Assembly (NCBI RefSeq): GCF_001687335.1
Contig: NZ_MAGO01000011.1
Coordinates: 1-64,000, forward strand
From: Dissulfuribacter thermophilus
Lineage (GTDB): Bacteria > Desulfobacterota > Dissulfuribacteria > Dissulfuribacterales > Dissulfuribacteraceae
Length of the DNA stretch: 64,000 nucleotides
Reading direction: 5' to 3'
The position numbers were made by a program, and so were the translations under genes. Each line of letters opens with the position of its first letter. The stretch's first letter is position 1. The notes under the pieces are model-generated. The model was not told the origin of the DNA, made no database searches, and saw only the letters and a list, made by a program, of their open reading frames with translations. Below, piece after piece: positions 43,414 to 52,659 of this stretch.

Positions 43414-43719
43414 CTATCTTCCCTCAGCAAGGAAATTATATAACTCCAATAAGTCTCTTTTTATCTGGCTCAAAGGTGAAGAATTCGACTCTTGGCCTTC
43501 AAGCCTCTTTTTTGCCCCAGAAATAGTAAAACCTTCAATATGAACGAGACGCTTTATCTCTTTTATTATCTCCAAGTCCTTTTTGGTATATAGGCGTTGA
43601 TTTTTTATGCGCCGTGGGCGAATCTGTCTAAACTCTTTTTCCCAATAACGAAGTACATGTGGCTCAACACCTGTTATTCTGCTTACCTCGCTAATCCTGT
43701 AATACCTTTTTTCCGCCAT
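43414..43719 (-). CDS. MerR-family DNA-binding protein
   Basis: The 101-residue protein starts YYRISEVSRITGVEPHVLRY followed by WEKEFRQIRPRR, the winged helix-turn-helix of MerR proteins. It lacks the long dimerisation helix and effector domain of full MerR regulators. It starts inside the end of the IHF-like gene (29-base overlap), a pairing common in deltaproteobacteria next to pheST. Its targets are unknown. Confidence 0.93.
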   Translation of the reverse strand: MAEKRYYRISEVSRITGVEPHVLRYWEKEFRQIRPRRIKNQRLYTKKDLEIIKEIKRLVHIEGFTISGAKKRLEGQESNSSPLSQIKRDLLELYNFLAEGR

Positions 43720-43966
43720 TAAGGCGCCCCTTTAGCCAGCGACTTGGATGAAAGCCCACAGTCTCCTTTGTACCCTCTTTAAATTTACTGGCACGTTCAA
43801 TCTTTGAAAAGGTCCCGAAGCGGACGATCTTGACATCTTCGCCTTCTTTTAAAAACTCCTTCACTGATTGAAAAAAGGCATCTACAAGCCGTTTACTCTC
43901 CCGGACTGAAAAACCCATTTCTTCACTGATATGGACTGCAAGATCCTTCTTCGTCAAAGTAGCCAT
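43691..43966 (-). CDS. ihfA: IHF-alpha/HU-family DNA-binding protein with shortened arm
   Basis: The 91-residue protein has the HU/IHF helical body (LTKKDLAVHISEEMGFSVRE, LVDAFFQSVKEFLKEGEDVK) and the FGTF turn. Normal relatives then have a beta-arm of about 28 residues with RNPxTGE at the tip; here only about 18 residues lie between FGTF and the FHPS strand and the tip proline is absent. The nucleotide sequence has no obvious frameshift. The position after pheT supports IhfA, but DNA bending may be altered. It overlaps the MerR gene. Confidence 0.85.
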   Translation of the reverse strand: MATLTKKDLAVHISEEMGFSVRESKRLVDAFFQSVKEFLKEGEDVKIVRFGTFSKIERASKFKEGTKETVGFHPSRWLKGRLNGGKKVLQD

Positions 43967-43971
43967 AGTCC

Positions 43972-46413
43972 TTAAGCCCTAAGTTCTGCTTCAAATCTTT
44001 TCAAAATGGAGTCAACCAATGTTCGGTGAGTCATCGAGACTTCTTCGTCTGTTAAAGTCCTGTCCTTTGCCCTATAAATGAATCGAATGGCAACGCTCTT
44101 CTTTCCTTTTGGAATGGGTTTGCCTTTGTACAAGTCAAAAATGAAGAAGTCTTCAAGATAATCCACGTCTAGCTCGCTTATAAACTGTTCCAACTCCCCA
44201 TATGTTATTGCATCGTCGAGGACTACTGCAATGTCCCTTTCGGATGCGGGGAATTTGGGAAGCGGCTCCATGTTTTTGGGTACTCTTGGGGCCTTTATAA
44301 GGGTCTCGAGATTCAGTTCCAATGCGTATACCGGGACTTCTATATCCCAAAAAGAAAGGCATTTAGGAGAAATCCTCCCAATACATCCGATTATAGATCC
44401 ATCATCGGTCACGCAATAGGCAAAACAATCGTCTGAATAGTACGGAAGTGGGGCTTCAGCCACTTTAAAGGACCAGTCTTTTATCCTCAATTTCCTAAGA
44501 CAGTTTTCAGCCAGCCCCTTGACGTCATATACGTCAACGTCATTGTCTTGCCAGGCCCAATGTTCTGGGAAACGCTTCCCAGTGAGCACGCACATAAGGC
44601 GTTCTTCTTCCCTGACACCTGTTGGTGAGGACTCGTCCTTGAAAAAACAACGTCCCTGCTCAAAGAGCCTGAGATTCAAGTTTTTCCTGGAAATATTTCT
44701 ACGGACTGCCTGTAAGAGCGATGGGACAAGGCTGGTCCTCATGACAGAATGCTCTTCCGTAAGGGGATTTAAGATGGATATTGGCTCTCTAATCTCGTGA
44801 CCCTCTGGGAAACCCAGAGCATCTAGTTCGCGCCTACTACAAAAACTGTAAGAGATTATCTCAAAGACACCCTGCTCAATGAAGATGTCCTTAATTGTCC
44901 TAATAAAATCTATCATAGGGGCCTGTACCGAAGACTGAACAAGATCACCCCTGGGAGAAAGTGTAGGTATCTCTGAAAAGCCCTTGAGACGCGCTATTTC
45001 TTCCACAATATCTATCTCTTCAGAGACATCAAAACGAAAGGAAGGAACACTGACCTCAACTACGCCATCTTCCTTGGGTCCTTCTACCTGTTTAAAACCA
45101 ACTCGGTCCAATAGATCTATCTGTTCCTGATCGTCGACCTCAATACCAGAAAGTCTTCTAATCCTCTCAGGTCTGAATCTAACTGTTCTGTCGCGATATG
45201 GACGTGGATATGAGTCCACCTCTCCCTGGATCTCGCCCCCGGCTATCATGGTAATGAGATCAGCGCAACGCCTAAGGGCAATTTCCACGTTTTTTGGGTC
45301 AACCCAGCGCTCAAACCTATAGCTGGCCTCTGTGTTCAGCTTTAGGGCCTTCCTTGTACGTCTTATCTGGTTGGGTTCAAACCATGCGCTTTCGAGGAGC
45401 ACGTCTTGGGTATTTTCTGAAACCTCAGAATTGGCCCCACCCATGATTCCAGCTACAGCTACTGCCCGGTCCCTGTCTGCAATGACGAGCATATCTGAGG
45501 TGAGTGTGCGTACCTTGTGGTCCAGGGTCTCGATTGTCTCTCCATCCCCTGCCCTTCTCACCCTGATCTCTGGCCCTTTTAAAAGATTCAAATCAAAGGC
45601 ATGCAGAGGCTGCCCAAGTTCAAGAAGGCACAGGTTTGTACAATCAACGACATTATTAATGGGGCGAATCCCCATGGAGAGCAGCTTAAATTTCAGCCAT
45701 GCAGGAGATTCCTGGACCTTGACCCCACGAATAACTGTTGCCATATAGCGCATGCAAAACTCTGGAGACTCGATAGTCACTGGAAAATCTATGTGTTTTC
45801 CCCTGCCCCGCTCAGCACTCTCCATAATTGGGGCCACATTTAATGGGGATGAAAATAGTGCACTTACCTCTCTGGAGATACCAAGGACACTCAGACAATC
45901 TGCCCTATTTGGAGTTATGCCTATCTCCAGGACCCAGTCATCAAGGTCGTAAAATTCTCCCAAGGGTACTCCGGCAGTATCCACCCCTAGAGAGCTTAGA
46001 TCCCAAATCCCTGATCCATCCTCGCCAAGGAGTAGTTCCTGCATTGAGGCAAGCATCCCCTGGGACGTGACTCCCATTATCTCCTTTTCTTCTATAACGA
46101 TACCATTTGGTAGCGCAGTACCTGGTAGGACCAGGGGAGCAATCATGCCAGGTTTGACATTTGGAGCACCGCAGACGACGGTTCTCTTTTCTTTACCGTC
46201 GAAGCACCTTGTAAGTTTGAGCTTTCTACTCCCTTTTAGCTCGCTTACCTCTTCGACAACACAGGAAATTACACCTCTTTTGAGATCCCCAAAGGCCTCA
46301 TATAAACCCTCGACCTCAAGCCCCGCCATTGTAAGGGCGTCTGCCACCTCCTGGTAGCTTACGCCTTGGTTTAATGACACAAATTCCTTTAACCATGAAC
46401 CCAAGCAAAGCAT
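43972..46413 (-). CDS. pheT: Phenylalanyl-tRNA synthetase beta subunit
   Basis: The 813-residue protein has the full PheT set: an N-terminal EMAP-like tRNA-binding domain (TRCFDGKEKRTVVCGAPNV), the B1 and B5 domains, the catalytic-like core (IVEEIARLKGFSEIP) and the C-terminal FDX-ACB anticodon domain (FPASERDIAVVLDD ... FIYRAKDRTLTDEEV). It pairs with PheS to charge tRNA-Phe. It begins one base after the pheS stop. Confidence 0.97.
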   Translation of the reverse strand: MLCLGSWLKEFVSLNQGVSYQEVADALTMAGLEVEGLYEAFGDLKRGVISCVVEEVSELKGSRKLKLTRCFDGKEKRTVVCGAPNVKPGMIAPLVLPGTALPNGIVIEEKEIMGVTSQGMLASMQELLLGEDGSGIWDLSSLGVDTAGVPLGEFYDLDDWVLEIGITPNRADCLSVLGISREVSALFSSPLNVAPIMESAERGRGKHIDFPVTIESPEFCMRYMATVIRGVKVQESPAWLKFKLLSMGIRPINNVVDCTNLCLLELGQPLHAFDLNLLKGPEIRVRRAGDGETIETLDHKVRTLTSDMLVIADRDRAVAVAGIMGGANSEVSENTQDVLLESAWFEPNQIRRTRKALKLNTEASYRFERWVDPKNVEIALRRCADLITMIAGGEIQGEVDSYPRPYRDRTVRFRPERIRRLSGIEVDDQEQIDLLDRVGFKQVEGPKEDGVVEVSVPSFRFDVSEEIDIVEEIARLKGFSEIPTLSPRGDLVQSSVQAPMIDFIRTIKDIFIEQGVFEIISYSFCSRRELDALGFPEGHEIREPISILNPLTEEHSVMRTSLVPSLLQAVRRNISRKNLNLRLFEQGRCFFKDESSPTGVREEERLMCVLTGKRFPEHWAWQDNDVDVYDVKGLAENCLRKLRIKDWSFKVAEAPLPYYSDDCFAYCVTDDGSIIGCIGRISPKCLSFWDIEVPVYALELNLETLIKAPRVPKNMEPLPKFPASERDIAVVLDDAITYGELEQFISELDVDYLEDFFIFDLYKGKPIPKGKKSVAIRFIYRAKDRTLTDEEVSMTHRTLVDSILKRFEAELRA

Positions 46414-46414
46414 A

Positions 46415-47425
46415 TCAGAACTGCCTCAAGAAGCGAATATCATTCTCAAAAAAGAGTCTCAAATCATTTATGCCGTATTTGAGCATTGTGATCCTTTCTA
46501 CCCCTAAACCGAACGCAAACCCAGTAAATCTCTCGGTATCATAGCCGACGTTCCTAAACACCTGGGGATGAACCAGTCCACAGCCAAGGACCTCAATCCA
46601 TCCTGTATCAGAACACACCCTGCATCCTGATCCTCTGCATATTACACACTGGATATCCACCTCGGCACTCGGCTCAGTGAAAGGGAAAAAACTTGGCCTA
46701 AAGCGCAATTTTGTATCGGGATGAAAGATGCTCTGGGCAAAGGTGGTAAGTATACCCTTCAAATGGGCAAAAGAAACATTTTCGTCTACAAGTAGGCCCT
46801 CTACCTGGTGAAACATAGGGGTATGCGTAACATCAGAATCACACCTATAGACCTTTCCAGGAGCAATTATCCTAAGTGGTGGCTCATTTGCCTTCATTGT
46901 GCGGATCTGAATAGGAGAGGTGTGGGTCCTCAAGAGCGTATCGTCTGAAATGTAAAAGGTATCCTGCATATCCCGTGCAGGGTGCTCAGGAGGGATGTTG
47001 AGGGCCTCAAAATTAAAGAAATCCAGCTCTATCTCAGGGCCAGTGGCCACAGAAAAGCCCATTCGCGTGAAACAATCAATGATTTCTCGCATCACCTGGG
47101 TGATGGGGTGTGGCGATGCTTGAGACAAGGCCCTTCCAGGGAGGGTGAGGTCAACTAGCCCCCTCCGTCTCCCCTTTGTCTTTTGTAAAAGGGCCTCTTT
47201 CCTTGCCTTTAAGGCCTGTTCTATCTCTTTTTTGTATTGATTGGCTAATTTTCCGACAAGGGGGCGTTCTTCTGGAGGAAGTTTTCCGACCCCCTTTAGA
47301 ATCTGGGTGAGAGTACCTTTTCTACCGAGATATTTGACTCGTATGGCATTAAGGGCCTCTTCGTCTTCTGCCTCGTCTATGAGGCTAGCCGCCTCTTTCC
47401 TGATTTCATTCAGGCGTTCCTGCAT
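46415..47425 (-). CDS. pheS: Phenylalanyl-tRNA synthetase alpha subunit
   Basis: The 336-residue protein shows an N-terminal coiled coil (1-90) and the class II catalytic core: HPITQVMREIIDCFTRMGFS, DTFYISDDTLLRTHTSPIQ, FHQVEGLLVDENVSFAHLKG and the motif 3 FAFGLGVERITMLKYGI. Cys residues in CVICRGSGCRVC are common in this branch. It lies in the rplT-pheS-pheT order typical of bacteria. Confidence 0.97.
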   Translation of the reverse strand: MQERLNEIRKEAASLIDEAEDEEALNAIRVKYLGRKGTLTQILKGVGKLPPEERPLVGKLANQYKKEIEQALKARKEALLQKTKGRRRGLVDLTLPGRALSQASPHPITQVMREIIDCFTRMGFSVATGPEIELDFFNFEALNIPPEHPARDMQDTFYISDDTLLRTHTSPIQIRTMKANEPPLRIIAPGKVYRCDSDVTHTPMFHQVEGLLVDENVSFAHLKGILTTFAQSIFHPDTKLRFRPSFFPFTEPSAEVDIQCVICRGSGCRVCSDTGWIEVLGCGLVHPQVFRNVGYDTERFTGFAFGLGVERITMLKYGINDLRLFFENDIRFLRQF

Positions 47426-47440
47426 TGAATCCAGGCCCCC

Positions 47441-47791
47441 TTATGCCCCCTTAACACGTTCTACCAATGCACTGAATGCCTTTGGCTCTGTAACAGCAAG
47501 GTCTGCCAACATCTTTCTGTTAATGGCAATTCCAGCCTTTGAAAGCCCATTCATGAACTTGCTATAGCTCAGCCCATGAAGCCTCACAGCTGCATTGATC
47601 CTCTGTATCCAAAGGCGTCTATAGAGTCTCTTTTTGACCTTCCTATCTCTGTAGGCATAGGTCAAACCCTTTTCTACAGCTGCCCTGGCCTGTTTGTAAC
47701 AACGAGAACGTGCACCCCAGTATCCTTTTGCTAGCTTCAGTATCTTCTTTCTACGGCGTCTTGCCTTAAATCCTCTCTTTACCCTTGGCAT
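47441..47791 (-). CDS. rplT: Ribosomal protein L20
   Basis: The 116-residue basic protein starts [20 protein letters not shown] and has [20 protein letters not shown] and [10 protein letters not shown], as in L20. It binds 23S rRNA early in assembly of the large subunit and in some bacteria also represses its own operon. It follows rpmI after 41 bases. Confidence 0.98.
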   Translation of the reverse strand: MPRVKRGFKARRRRKKILKLAKGYWGARSRCYKQARAAVEKGLTYAYRDRKVKKRLYRRLWIQRINAAVRLHGLSYSKFMNGLSKAGIAINRKMLADLAVTEPKAFSALVERVKGA

Positions 47792-47832
47792 TCTAGGTCT
47801 CCTCCATAAAAATAATTAGTAGTTATCAGCAT

Positions 47833-48027
47833 TTAATTAGGTAGCATTCTCCTAATTTGACGTTCCATAGCCTCACTTGCCACCTTATCTTTCCTCAAAT
47901 TTCTCTTCCTTTTTCTGGTCTTGTGAGTCAGAAGGTGACTTTTACAGGGTTTAAAGTGCACAAACTTTCCTGTGCCTGTCTTTTTAAACCTCTTTGCTGC
48001 AGCCCTCTTTGTCTTTATCTTTGGCAT
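47833..48027 (-). CDS. rpmI: Ribosomal protein L35
   Basis: The 64-residue protein begins [20 protein letters not shown] and contains [18 protein letters not shown], the L35 signature. It lies between infC and rplT, as in most bacteria. Confidence 0.98.
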   Translation of the reverse strand: MPKIKTKRAAAKRFKKTGTGKFVHFKPCKSHLLTHKTRKRKRNLRKDKVASEAMERQIRRMLPN

Positions 48028-48063
48028 GATTCGTTTTTCTCCTCTCTATACCGCAATTTTTTA

Positions 48064-48585
48064 TTATTTTTCCTTTTTCGGCGCAAGGACCATATTCACT
48101 GTGCGTCCCTCAAATTTTGACATTTGCTCTACAACAGCAATCTCTGCCATTTCCTCTGCAACGCGTTTTAAAAGTTCTACTCCCATATCTGAATGAACAA
48201 TCTCTCTGCCCCTGAATCTCACCGTGACCTTAACCTTATTGCCTTCACTGATAAACTTTCTAATCTGCTTCTTCTTGACTTCGAGGTCATGTACGTCCGT
48301 CCGCGGACGCATCTTCACCTCTTTTACCTGTATGTACGACTGCTTCTTTCGAGCCTCCTGCGCCTTTTTACTCTGTTCGTACTTATACTTTCCATAATCC
48401 ATTATGCGGCAGACAGGGGGCTTTGCCTGGGGGGCAACCTCCACTAAATCGAGCCCTACGTCTTGAGCCCTTTGGAGCGCCTCTCTCAATGGCACAATCC
48501 CTAACTGCTTTCCATCTTCATCAATAAGCCTTACCTCAGACGCCCTGATGGCCTCATTGACATTTATATGTTGTTGCTTAGCGAT
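48064..48585 (-). CDS. infC: Translation initiation factor IF-3 with ATC start
   Basis: The 173-residue protein includes NVNEAIRASEVRLIDEDGKQ at the N-terminus, then DLVEVAPQAKPPVCRIMDYG, and the C-terminal domain with HDLEVKKKQIRKFISEGNKV and VRFRGREIVH. The conserved N-terminal domain continues upstream of the first ATG-type start (48495, internal), to an ATC codon at 48583-48585. That codon lies five bases after GGGAGGTG, and no ATG, GTG or TTG fits. infC is known to use rare AUU-like start codons, which lets IF-3 repress its own translation. The same autoregulation is likely here. Confidence 0.92.
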   Translation of the reverse strand: MAKQQHINVNEAIRASEVRLIDEDGKQLGIVPLREALQRAQDVGLDLVEVAPQAKPPVCRIMDYGKYKYEQSKKAQEARKKQSYIQVKEVKMRPRTDVHDLEVKKKQIRKFISEGNKVKVTVRFRGREIVHSDMGVELLKRVAEEMAEIAVVEQMSKFEGRTVNMVLAPKKEK

Positions 48586-48617
48586 ACTGCACCTCCCTTA
48601 TCCCTGCAGTATTATTT

Positions 48618-50576
48618 TTATTGTAAAATCGCCTCTTTAAAAGGCCTTTGCTCCTCCTCTTTGATAAGCTTGACCAGGCTATCGAGATCACTCGGATCGT
48701 GCTCGACCCCATCCCTAGTCCTTGGACTGACGGTCTTGGATTCTACCTCCTTATCTCCCACAATCAACATATAGGGGATCTTTCTCAATTGGGCCTCGCG
48801 AATCTTTTTCCCTAGTTTTTCATTTCTGAGGTCTGCCTCGGCCCTAATCCCCGCTTTGGTAAGCGCCTCCTTAACCTCCTCAGCCCATGGATTGTGCCTT
48901 TCTGTGACGGTAAGCACGATTGCCTGGACAGGTGAAAGCCAGACTGGAAAGGCCCCTCCATAATGCTCGATCAGAACACCAAAAAAGCGCTCCAGCGACC
49001 CCAATAAGGCCCTATGCACCATGATAGGGGTATGAGGCGCCCCATCTTCTCCAATATACTTCACATTAAATCTTTCAGGAAGATTAAAATCAACCTGAAT
49101 GGTCGAACACTGCCACGACCTATCAAGACAATCTCTAATCTTAATATCTATCTTGGGACCGTAAAAAACCCCTTCTCCTGGGTCCTCTTCATACGGAAGT
49201 CCCATGTCTTTCAGGGCGTTTTCCAAGGCACTGGTGGCACGCTCCCAATTCTCTTCTGTGCCAACAAATTTTTCAGGCCTTGTAGAAAGATAGACATCAT
49301 ATTTATTAAAACCAAACACCCTAAGCATATAGAGAGTCATATCAAGGACTGCCTTTATTTCCTCGTCTAATTGATCAGGGCGTATAAATAGATGGGCATC
49401 ATCCTGGGTAAAACCTCTCACCCGCATGAGACCATGCAAAGTACCCGTTCGTTCATATCTATATACTGTACCCAGTTCACACCACCTGATTGGGAACTCC
49501 CTGTAACTTCTTCGCCTCGAGTTGTACAAGGCAATATGAAATGGACAATTCATGGGTTTAATCTGGTAGGTCACCCCATCAATTTCCATGGGCGAATACA
49601 TGTTTTCTGCATAGAAATCCAGGTGTCCACTGGTCTTCCAAAGGTCTCTACGGGCGATGTGAGGAGTAAAGAGGAGCTCATAGCCTCTAGATAGGTGCTC
49701 GTTTCTCCAAAAATCCTCAATAAGCTTTCTCATCAGTGCACCCTTTGGGTGCCACAGAATTAAGCCAGGACCAATCTCGTCGGAGATAGAAAAGAGCTCC
49801 AACTCCTTTCCAAGCTTCCTGTGATCTCTCTTCTTGGCCTCTTCCAGCCTATCTAGATATTCCTTTAATTCTTCTTTAGAGAAAAAGGCAGTGCCATAGA
49901 CCCTCTGCAGCATTGGATTTTTCTCATCACCACGCCAATAGGCACCGGCCAGACTTGTGAGCTTGAACACCTTGATATGACCAGTGTGAGGAACGTGGGG
50001 ACCACGACAGAGGTCTACAAACTCATTCTGCTCATAAATCGAAACCTGACTCTCACCCTGCTCTTTCAATTCCTGAAGGAGCTCAACCTTGTAATCCTCT
50101 CCACGGTCCTTAAAAAATTCAATCGCTTCGTCGATCCCCAATACCTTGCGATTGATGACAATGGCCCTTTTTGCCAGGGCCTTCATGCGCTTTTCAATCT
50201 CTTTTAAATCCTCTGGGGTAAAGGCCCTTTCACAGTCAAAGTCGTAATAAAACCCGGAATCAGTGGCAGGACCAATGGCAAGCTTTGCATCAGGGAAAAG
50301 CTCTTTTACTGCCTGAGCCAAAAGATGAGCACACGAATGTCTAAAGTGCTCTAGGGCCCGTTCATCTCCATAAAATACGGGCTCGAGCTCAACATCCTCC
50401 TCTATGGGCGAGGAAAGATCTCGAAGCTCACCATCAATCTCCACAAACAGGGCCTTTTTGGCCTTTGACTTTCCAATTGCCTCAACAAGACACTCAAAGG
50501 CACTTGTACCCTTGGCAACACTTAAACTCTTCGGCTCTTCTCCATTAACTTGAACTGAAATATACGATTTTTCCAT
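48618..50576 (-). CDS. thrS: Threonyl-tRNA synthetase
   Basis: The 652-residue protein has the TGS domain (1-60), the editing domain with HFRHSCAHLLAQAVKELFP, the class II core (motif 2 YRYERTGTLHGLMRVRGFTQ, the zinc cysteine in QIKPMNCPFH) and the anticodon domain (VQAIVLTVTERHNPWAEEV). It charges tRNA-Thr and heads the infC-rpmI-rplT-pheST group. The start is uncertain: ATG 50576 fits the TGS domain, and a TTG at 50612 would add 12 residues; neither has a strong ribosome site. No T-box leader was seen. Confidence 0.95.
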   Translation of the reverse strand: MEKSYISVQVNGEEPKSLSVAKGTSAFECLVEAIGKSKAKKALFVEIDGELRDLSSPIEEDVELEPVFYGDERALEHFRHSCAHLLAQAVKELFPDAKLAIGPATDSGFYYDFDCERAFTPEDLKEIEKRMKALAKRAIVINRKVLGIDEAIEFFKDRGEDYKVELLQELKEQGESQVSIYEQNEFVDLCRGPHVPHTGHIKVFKLTSLAGAYWRGDEKNPMLQRVYGTAFFSKEELKEYLDRLEEAKKRDHRKLGKELELFSISDEIGPGLILWHPKGALMRKLIEDFWRNEHLSRGYELLFTPHIARRDLWKTSGHLDFYAENMYSPMEIDGVTYQIKPMNCPFHIALYNSRRRSYREFPIRWCELGTVYRYERTGTLHGLMRVRGFTQDDAHLFIRPDQLDEEIKAVLDMTLYMLRVFGFNKYDVYLSTRPEKFVGTEENWERATSALENALKDMGLPYEEDPGEGVFYGPKIDIKIRDCLDRSWQCSTIQVDFNLPERFNVKYIGEDGAPHTPIMVHRALLGSLERFFGVLIEHYGGAFPVWLSPVQAIVLTVTERHNPWAEEVKEALTKAGIRAEADLRNEKLGKKIREAQLRKIPYMLIVGDKEVESKTVSPRTRDGVEHDPSDLDSLVKLIKEEEQRPFKEAILQ

Positions 50577-50639
50577 CTTGGGAATATTAAGAGACTTTTG
50601 CCCTAAGGACAAAGAAAGGGCGCTGGACTCCGTCTGAAT

Positions 50640-50671
50640 AATAATCCTTTTTTATTGCCTTATGGATTATT
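50640..50671. repeat. 8-bp inverted repeat upstream of thrS
   Basis: AATAATCC and GGATTATT surround a 16-base loop between the thrS start and tRNA-Val. It could end the tRNA transcript or act in the thrS leader. Confidence 0.45.
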
Positions 50672-50705
50672 GTCATTTAATGATTCCAATCCTCAAATTC
50701 TAAAC

Positions 50706-50780
50706 TGGTAGGCGCGGGCGGGATCGAACCGCCGACTTCTACCGCGTCAAGGTAGCGCTCTCCCCCTGAGCTACGCGCCT
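50706..50780 (-). tRNA. tRNA-Val (GAC)
   Basis: The 75-base gene includes CCA. Acceptor stem AGGCGCG / CGCGCCT, D arm AGCTCAGGGGGAGAGCG, anticodon arm CTACC-TTGACGC-GGTAG with anticodon GAC, T arm GGCGG-TTCGATC-CCGCC. It lies upstream of thrS on the same strand. Confidence 0.95.
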
Positions 50781-50848
50781 ACACCGTGTTTTTTGTAGAG
50801 ACCTGTTGATAACAGGATTAGTTTTATTTGTCAAGAGGAGCAAATTAA

Positions 50849-50934
50849 GAGTTTTGAGTTTTGAGTGATGAGTGACGCTCAAAACTCTTTTGTTCCTTCA
50901 ACTCAAAACTCAAAACTCAACACTCAAAACTCTT
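50849..50934. repeat. Inverted heptad repeat between tRNA-Val and cobU
   Basis: GAGTTTTGAGTTTTGAG (50849-50865) is exactly complementary to 50902-50918. The right side, starting TTCCTTCAACTCAAAACTC at about 50893, is nearly identical to the copies at 17238 and 31748. Period 7. It is the third copy of the family in this window. Confidence 0.85.
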
Positions 50935-50982
50935 TTGAGCCCCCTATTGCCCCTAATCCTCAATTAGTGTAAAAGCCTTCTC

Positions 50983-51519
50983 ATGACTATTACGAACAAA
51001 AAAATCTTAATAATAGGCGGAGCAAGAAGCGGAAAAACTGCATTTTCCCTGGACATCGGAAGGTCGTTGATGCAAAACGCCCAAGGCCTCTACGTTGCCA
51101 CTGGTGAAGCGCGCGATGACGAAATGGCCCAAAAAATCAAACTTCACCAGGCAGAAAGGGGAGACAACTGGGACACCCTGGAAGAACCTGTAGAAATCGT
51201 AACGAAACTCCAAAAGTTGGACAAAAACTATGGTGTAGTCCTCATAGATTGCCTTACGCTTTGGACCTCAAACCTAATAGAAAGGCGCGGTGGAAAAGAG
51301 GAAGAATATTTCAATGAGCTGTATAAATGGCTTAGAGATGCCCAACAAAATGTAGTGATCGTCACTAATGAAGTAGGTCTTGGTATAGTCCCAGGCAACT
51401 CAGTTGCCAGAAAATATAGAGAACTCCTTGGAAGATTAAATCAAGGTATTGCAAAAATAGCAGATGAAGTCTACGTCGTTATAGCAGGACTTAGCATGAA
51501 ACTCAAAGGAGGAGAGTAA
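50983..51519 (+). CDS. cobU: Adenosylcobinamide kinase / guanylyltransferase
   Basis: The 178-residue protein has the P-loop [31 protein letters not shown] and [11 protein letters not shown], and the late [21 protein letters not shown], all typical of CobU. It phosphorylates adenosylcobinamide and turns it into the GDP form in the late steps of cobalamin synthesis. It ends two bases before cobT. No cobalamin riboswitch is visible upstream. Confidence 0.95.
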   Translation: MTITNKKILIIGGARSGKTAFSLDIGRSLMQNAQGLYVATGEARDDEMAQKIKLHQAERGDNWDTLEEPVEIVTKLQKLDKNYGVVLIDCLTLWTSNLIERRGGKEEEYFNELYKWLRDAQQNVVIVTNEVGLGIVPGNSVARKYRELLGRLNQGIAKIADEVYVVIAGLSMKLKGGE

Positions 51520-51520
51520 G

Positions 51521-52585
51521 TTGGAAAACAGGCTTAAAGTCATTTTGGATACAATAGAGCCAGTTGATACCAAAAGGGAAGCAGAAATTCAGGCCCATCT
51601 GGACGACCTAACCAAACCAAAGGGAAGCCTTGGAAGGCTTGAAGAGCTTGCCCAAAAATACATTCTCATAACAGGTGCTTCATGGCCAAAGATCCCCCAA
51701 AAGGCGGTTTTTGTGTTTGCAGGGGATCATGGGGTTACAGAGGAAGGAATTAGTGCCTTTCCCAAAGAGGTCACATATCAGATGGTATACAACTTTCTCA
51801 GGGGAGGCGCTGGTATAAACGTACTCGCAAGACATGCAGGGGCAAACGTCCACGTTGTTGATGCGGGCGTGGATTATGATTTTGAGAAAAACCAGGACCT
51901 CATTATAAAAAAGGTGGATTACGGCACAAAAAATATGATCAAAGGCCCTGCAATGACACGACAACAGGCTGTAGAGGGCATCTTAAACGGGATAGAGATC
52001 GCCTTTGACGCCATTCAAAGGGGCTACGGACTCCTTGCCACAGGCGAAATGGGCATTGGCAATACGACCCCGGCTAGTGCCATTACTGCTGTCATAACTG
52101 GCAAGAGCCCTGCTTGTGTGACCGGAAGAGGAACTGGCATCGATTCCGATGCGCTGAACAAGAAGATCCAGATCATTGAACAGGCCATAAATATCAATCA
52201 ACCTAATCCATGCGATGGGATAGATGTCCTTTCAAAGGTTGGAGGGCATGAAATTGCAGGTATCGCAGGTCTCATCCTTGGATGCGCAGCTAAAAAAGTG
52301 CCAGTTGTCGTAGATGGCTTTATCAGCACTGCAGGGGCCTTAATAGCTCACACCCTCTGCCCCACAAGTGTTCAATACATGTTTGCCTCCCACATGTCAG
52401 TGGAGCAGGGACACAGAATACAATTAGAGCACCTGGGACTAAAACCGTTACTCGATATGGACCTCAGGCTTGGAGAGGGGACAGGTGCTGCCCTTGCAAT
52501 GACCATCATCGATGCCGCTATAAAGATTTACACTGAAATGGCCACATTCTCAGGGGCAAAGGTAAGCCCAGGGAACGAAGTCTAG
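51521..52585 (+). CDS. cobT: Nicotinate-nucleotide:dimethylbenzimidazole phosphoribosyltransferase
   Basis: The 354-residue protein has [44 protein letters not shown] and the C-terminal [14 protein letters not shown], the set of CobT motifs. It makes alpha-ribazole phosphate, the lower-ligand nucleotide of cobalamin. The start is TTG at 51521, preceded by AAAGGAGGAGAG. It is coupled to cobU. Presence of these two genes supports use of corrinoids. Confidence 0.95.
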   Translation: MENRLKVILDTIEPVDTKREAEIQAHLDDLTKPKGSLGRLEELAQKYILITGASWPKIPQKAVFVFAGDHGVTEEGISAFPKEVTYQMVYNFLRGGAGINVLARHAGANVHVVDAGVDYDFEKNQDLIIKKVDYGTKNMIKGPAMTRQQAVEGILNGIEIAFDAIQRGYGLLATGEMGIGNTTPASAITAVITGKSPACVTGRGTGIDSDALNKKIQIIEQAININQPNPCDGIDVLSKVGGHEIAGIAGLILGCAAKKVPVVVDGFISTAGALIAHTLCPTSVQYMFASHMSVEQGHRIQLEHLGLKPLLDMDLRLGEGTGAALAMTIIDAAIKIYTEMATFSGAKVSPGNEV

Positions 52586-52595
52586 GGGAAAACTT

Positions 52596-52609
52596 GAGCG
52601 GAGCCGCTC
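52596..52609. terminator. Short GC-rich hairpin between cobT and folE2
   Basis: GAGCGG-AG-CCGCTC lies between two convergent genes, with AAAAC on the left, so it could end transcripts coming from the right (TTTT on the minus strand). A second GC-rich palindrome GGCGGCCGCC follows near 52625. Confidence 0.5.
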
Positions 52610-52659
52610 TCATTCACCATGAGGGCGGCCGCCGCCATTGTGGTCCATACCAACCGTTT

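Noticed and set aside
50577-50705. T-box leader upstream of thrS
   Set aside because: The region is too short and has no T-box consensus; only an 8-bp inverted repeat is present.
50849-50934. Second CRISPR array
   Set aside because: The units have a 7-base period with no unique spacers.
50781-50982. Cobalamin riboswitch upstream of cobU
   Set aside because: The space is filled by the heptad inverted repeat and no B12-box-like sequence is seen.
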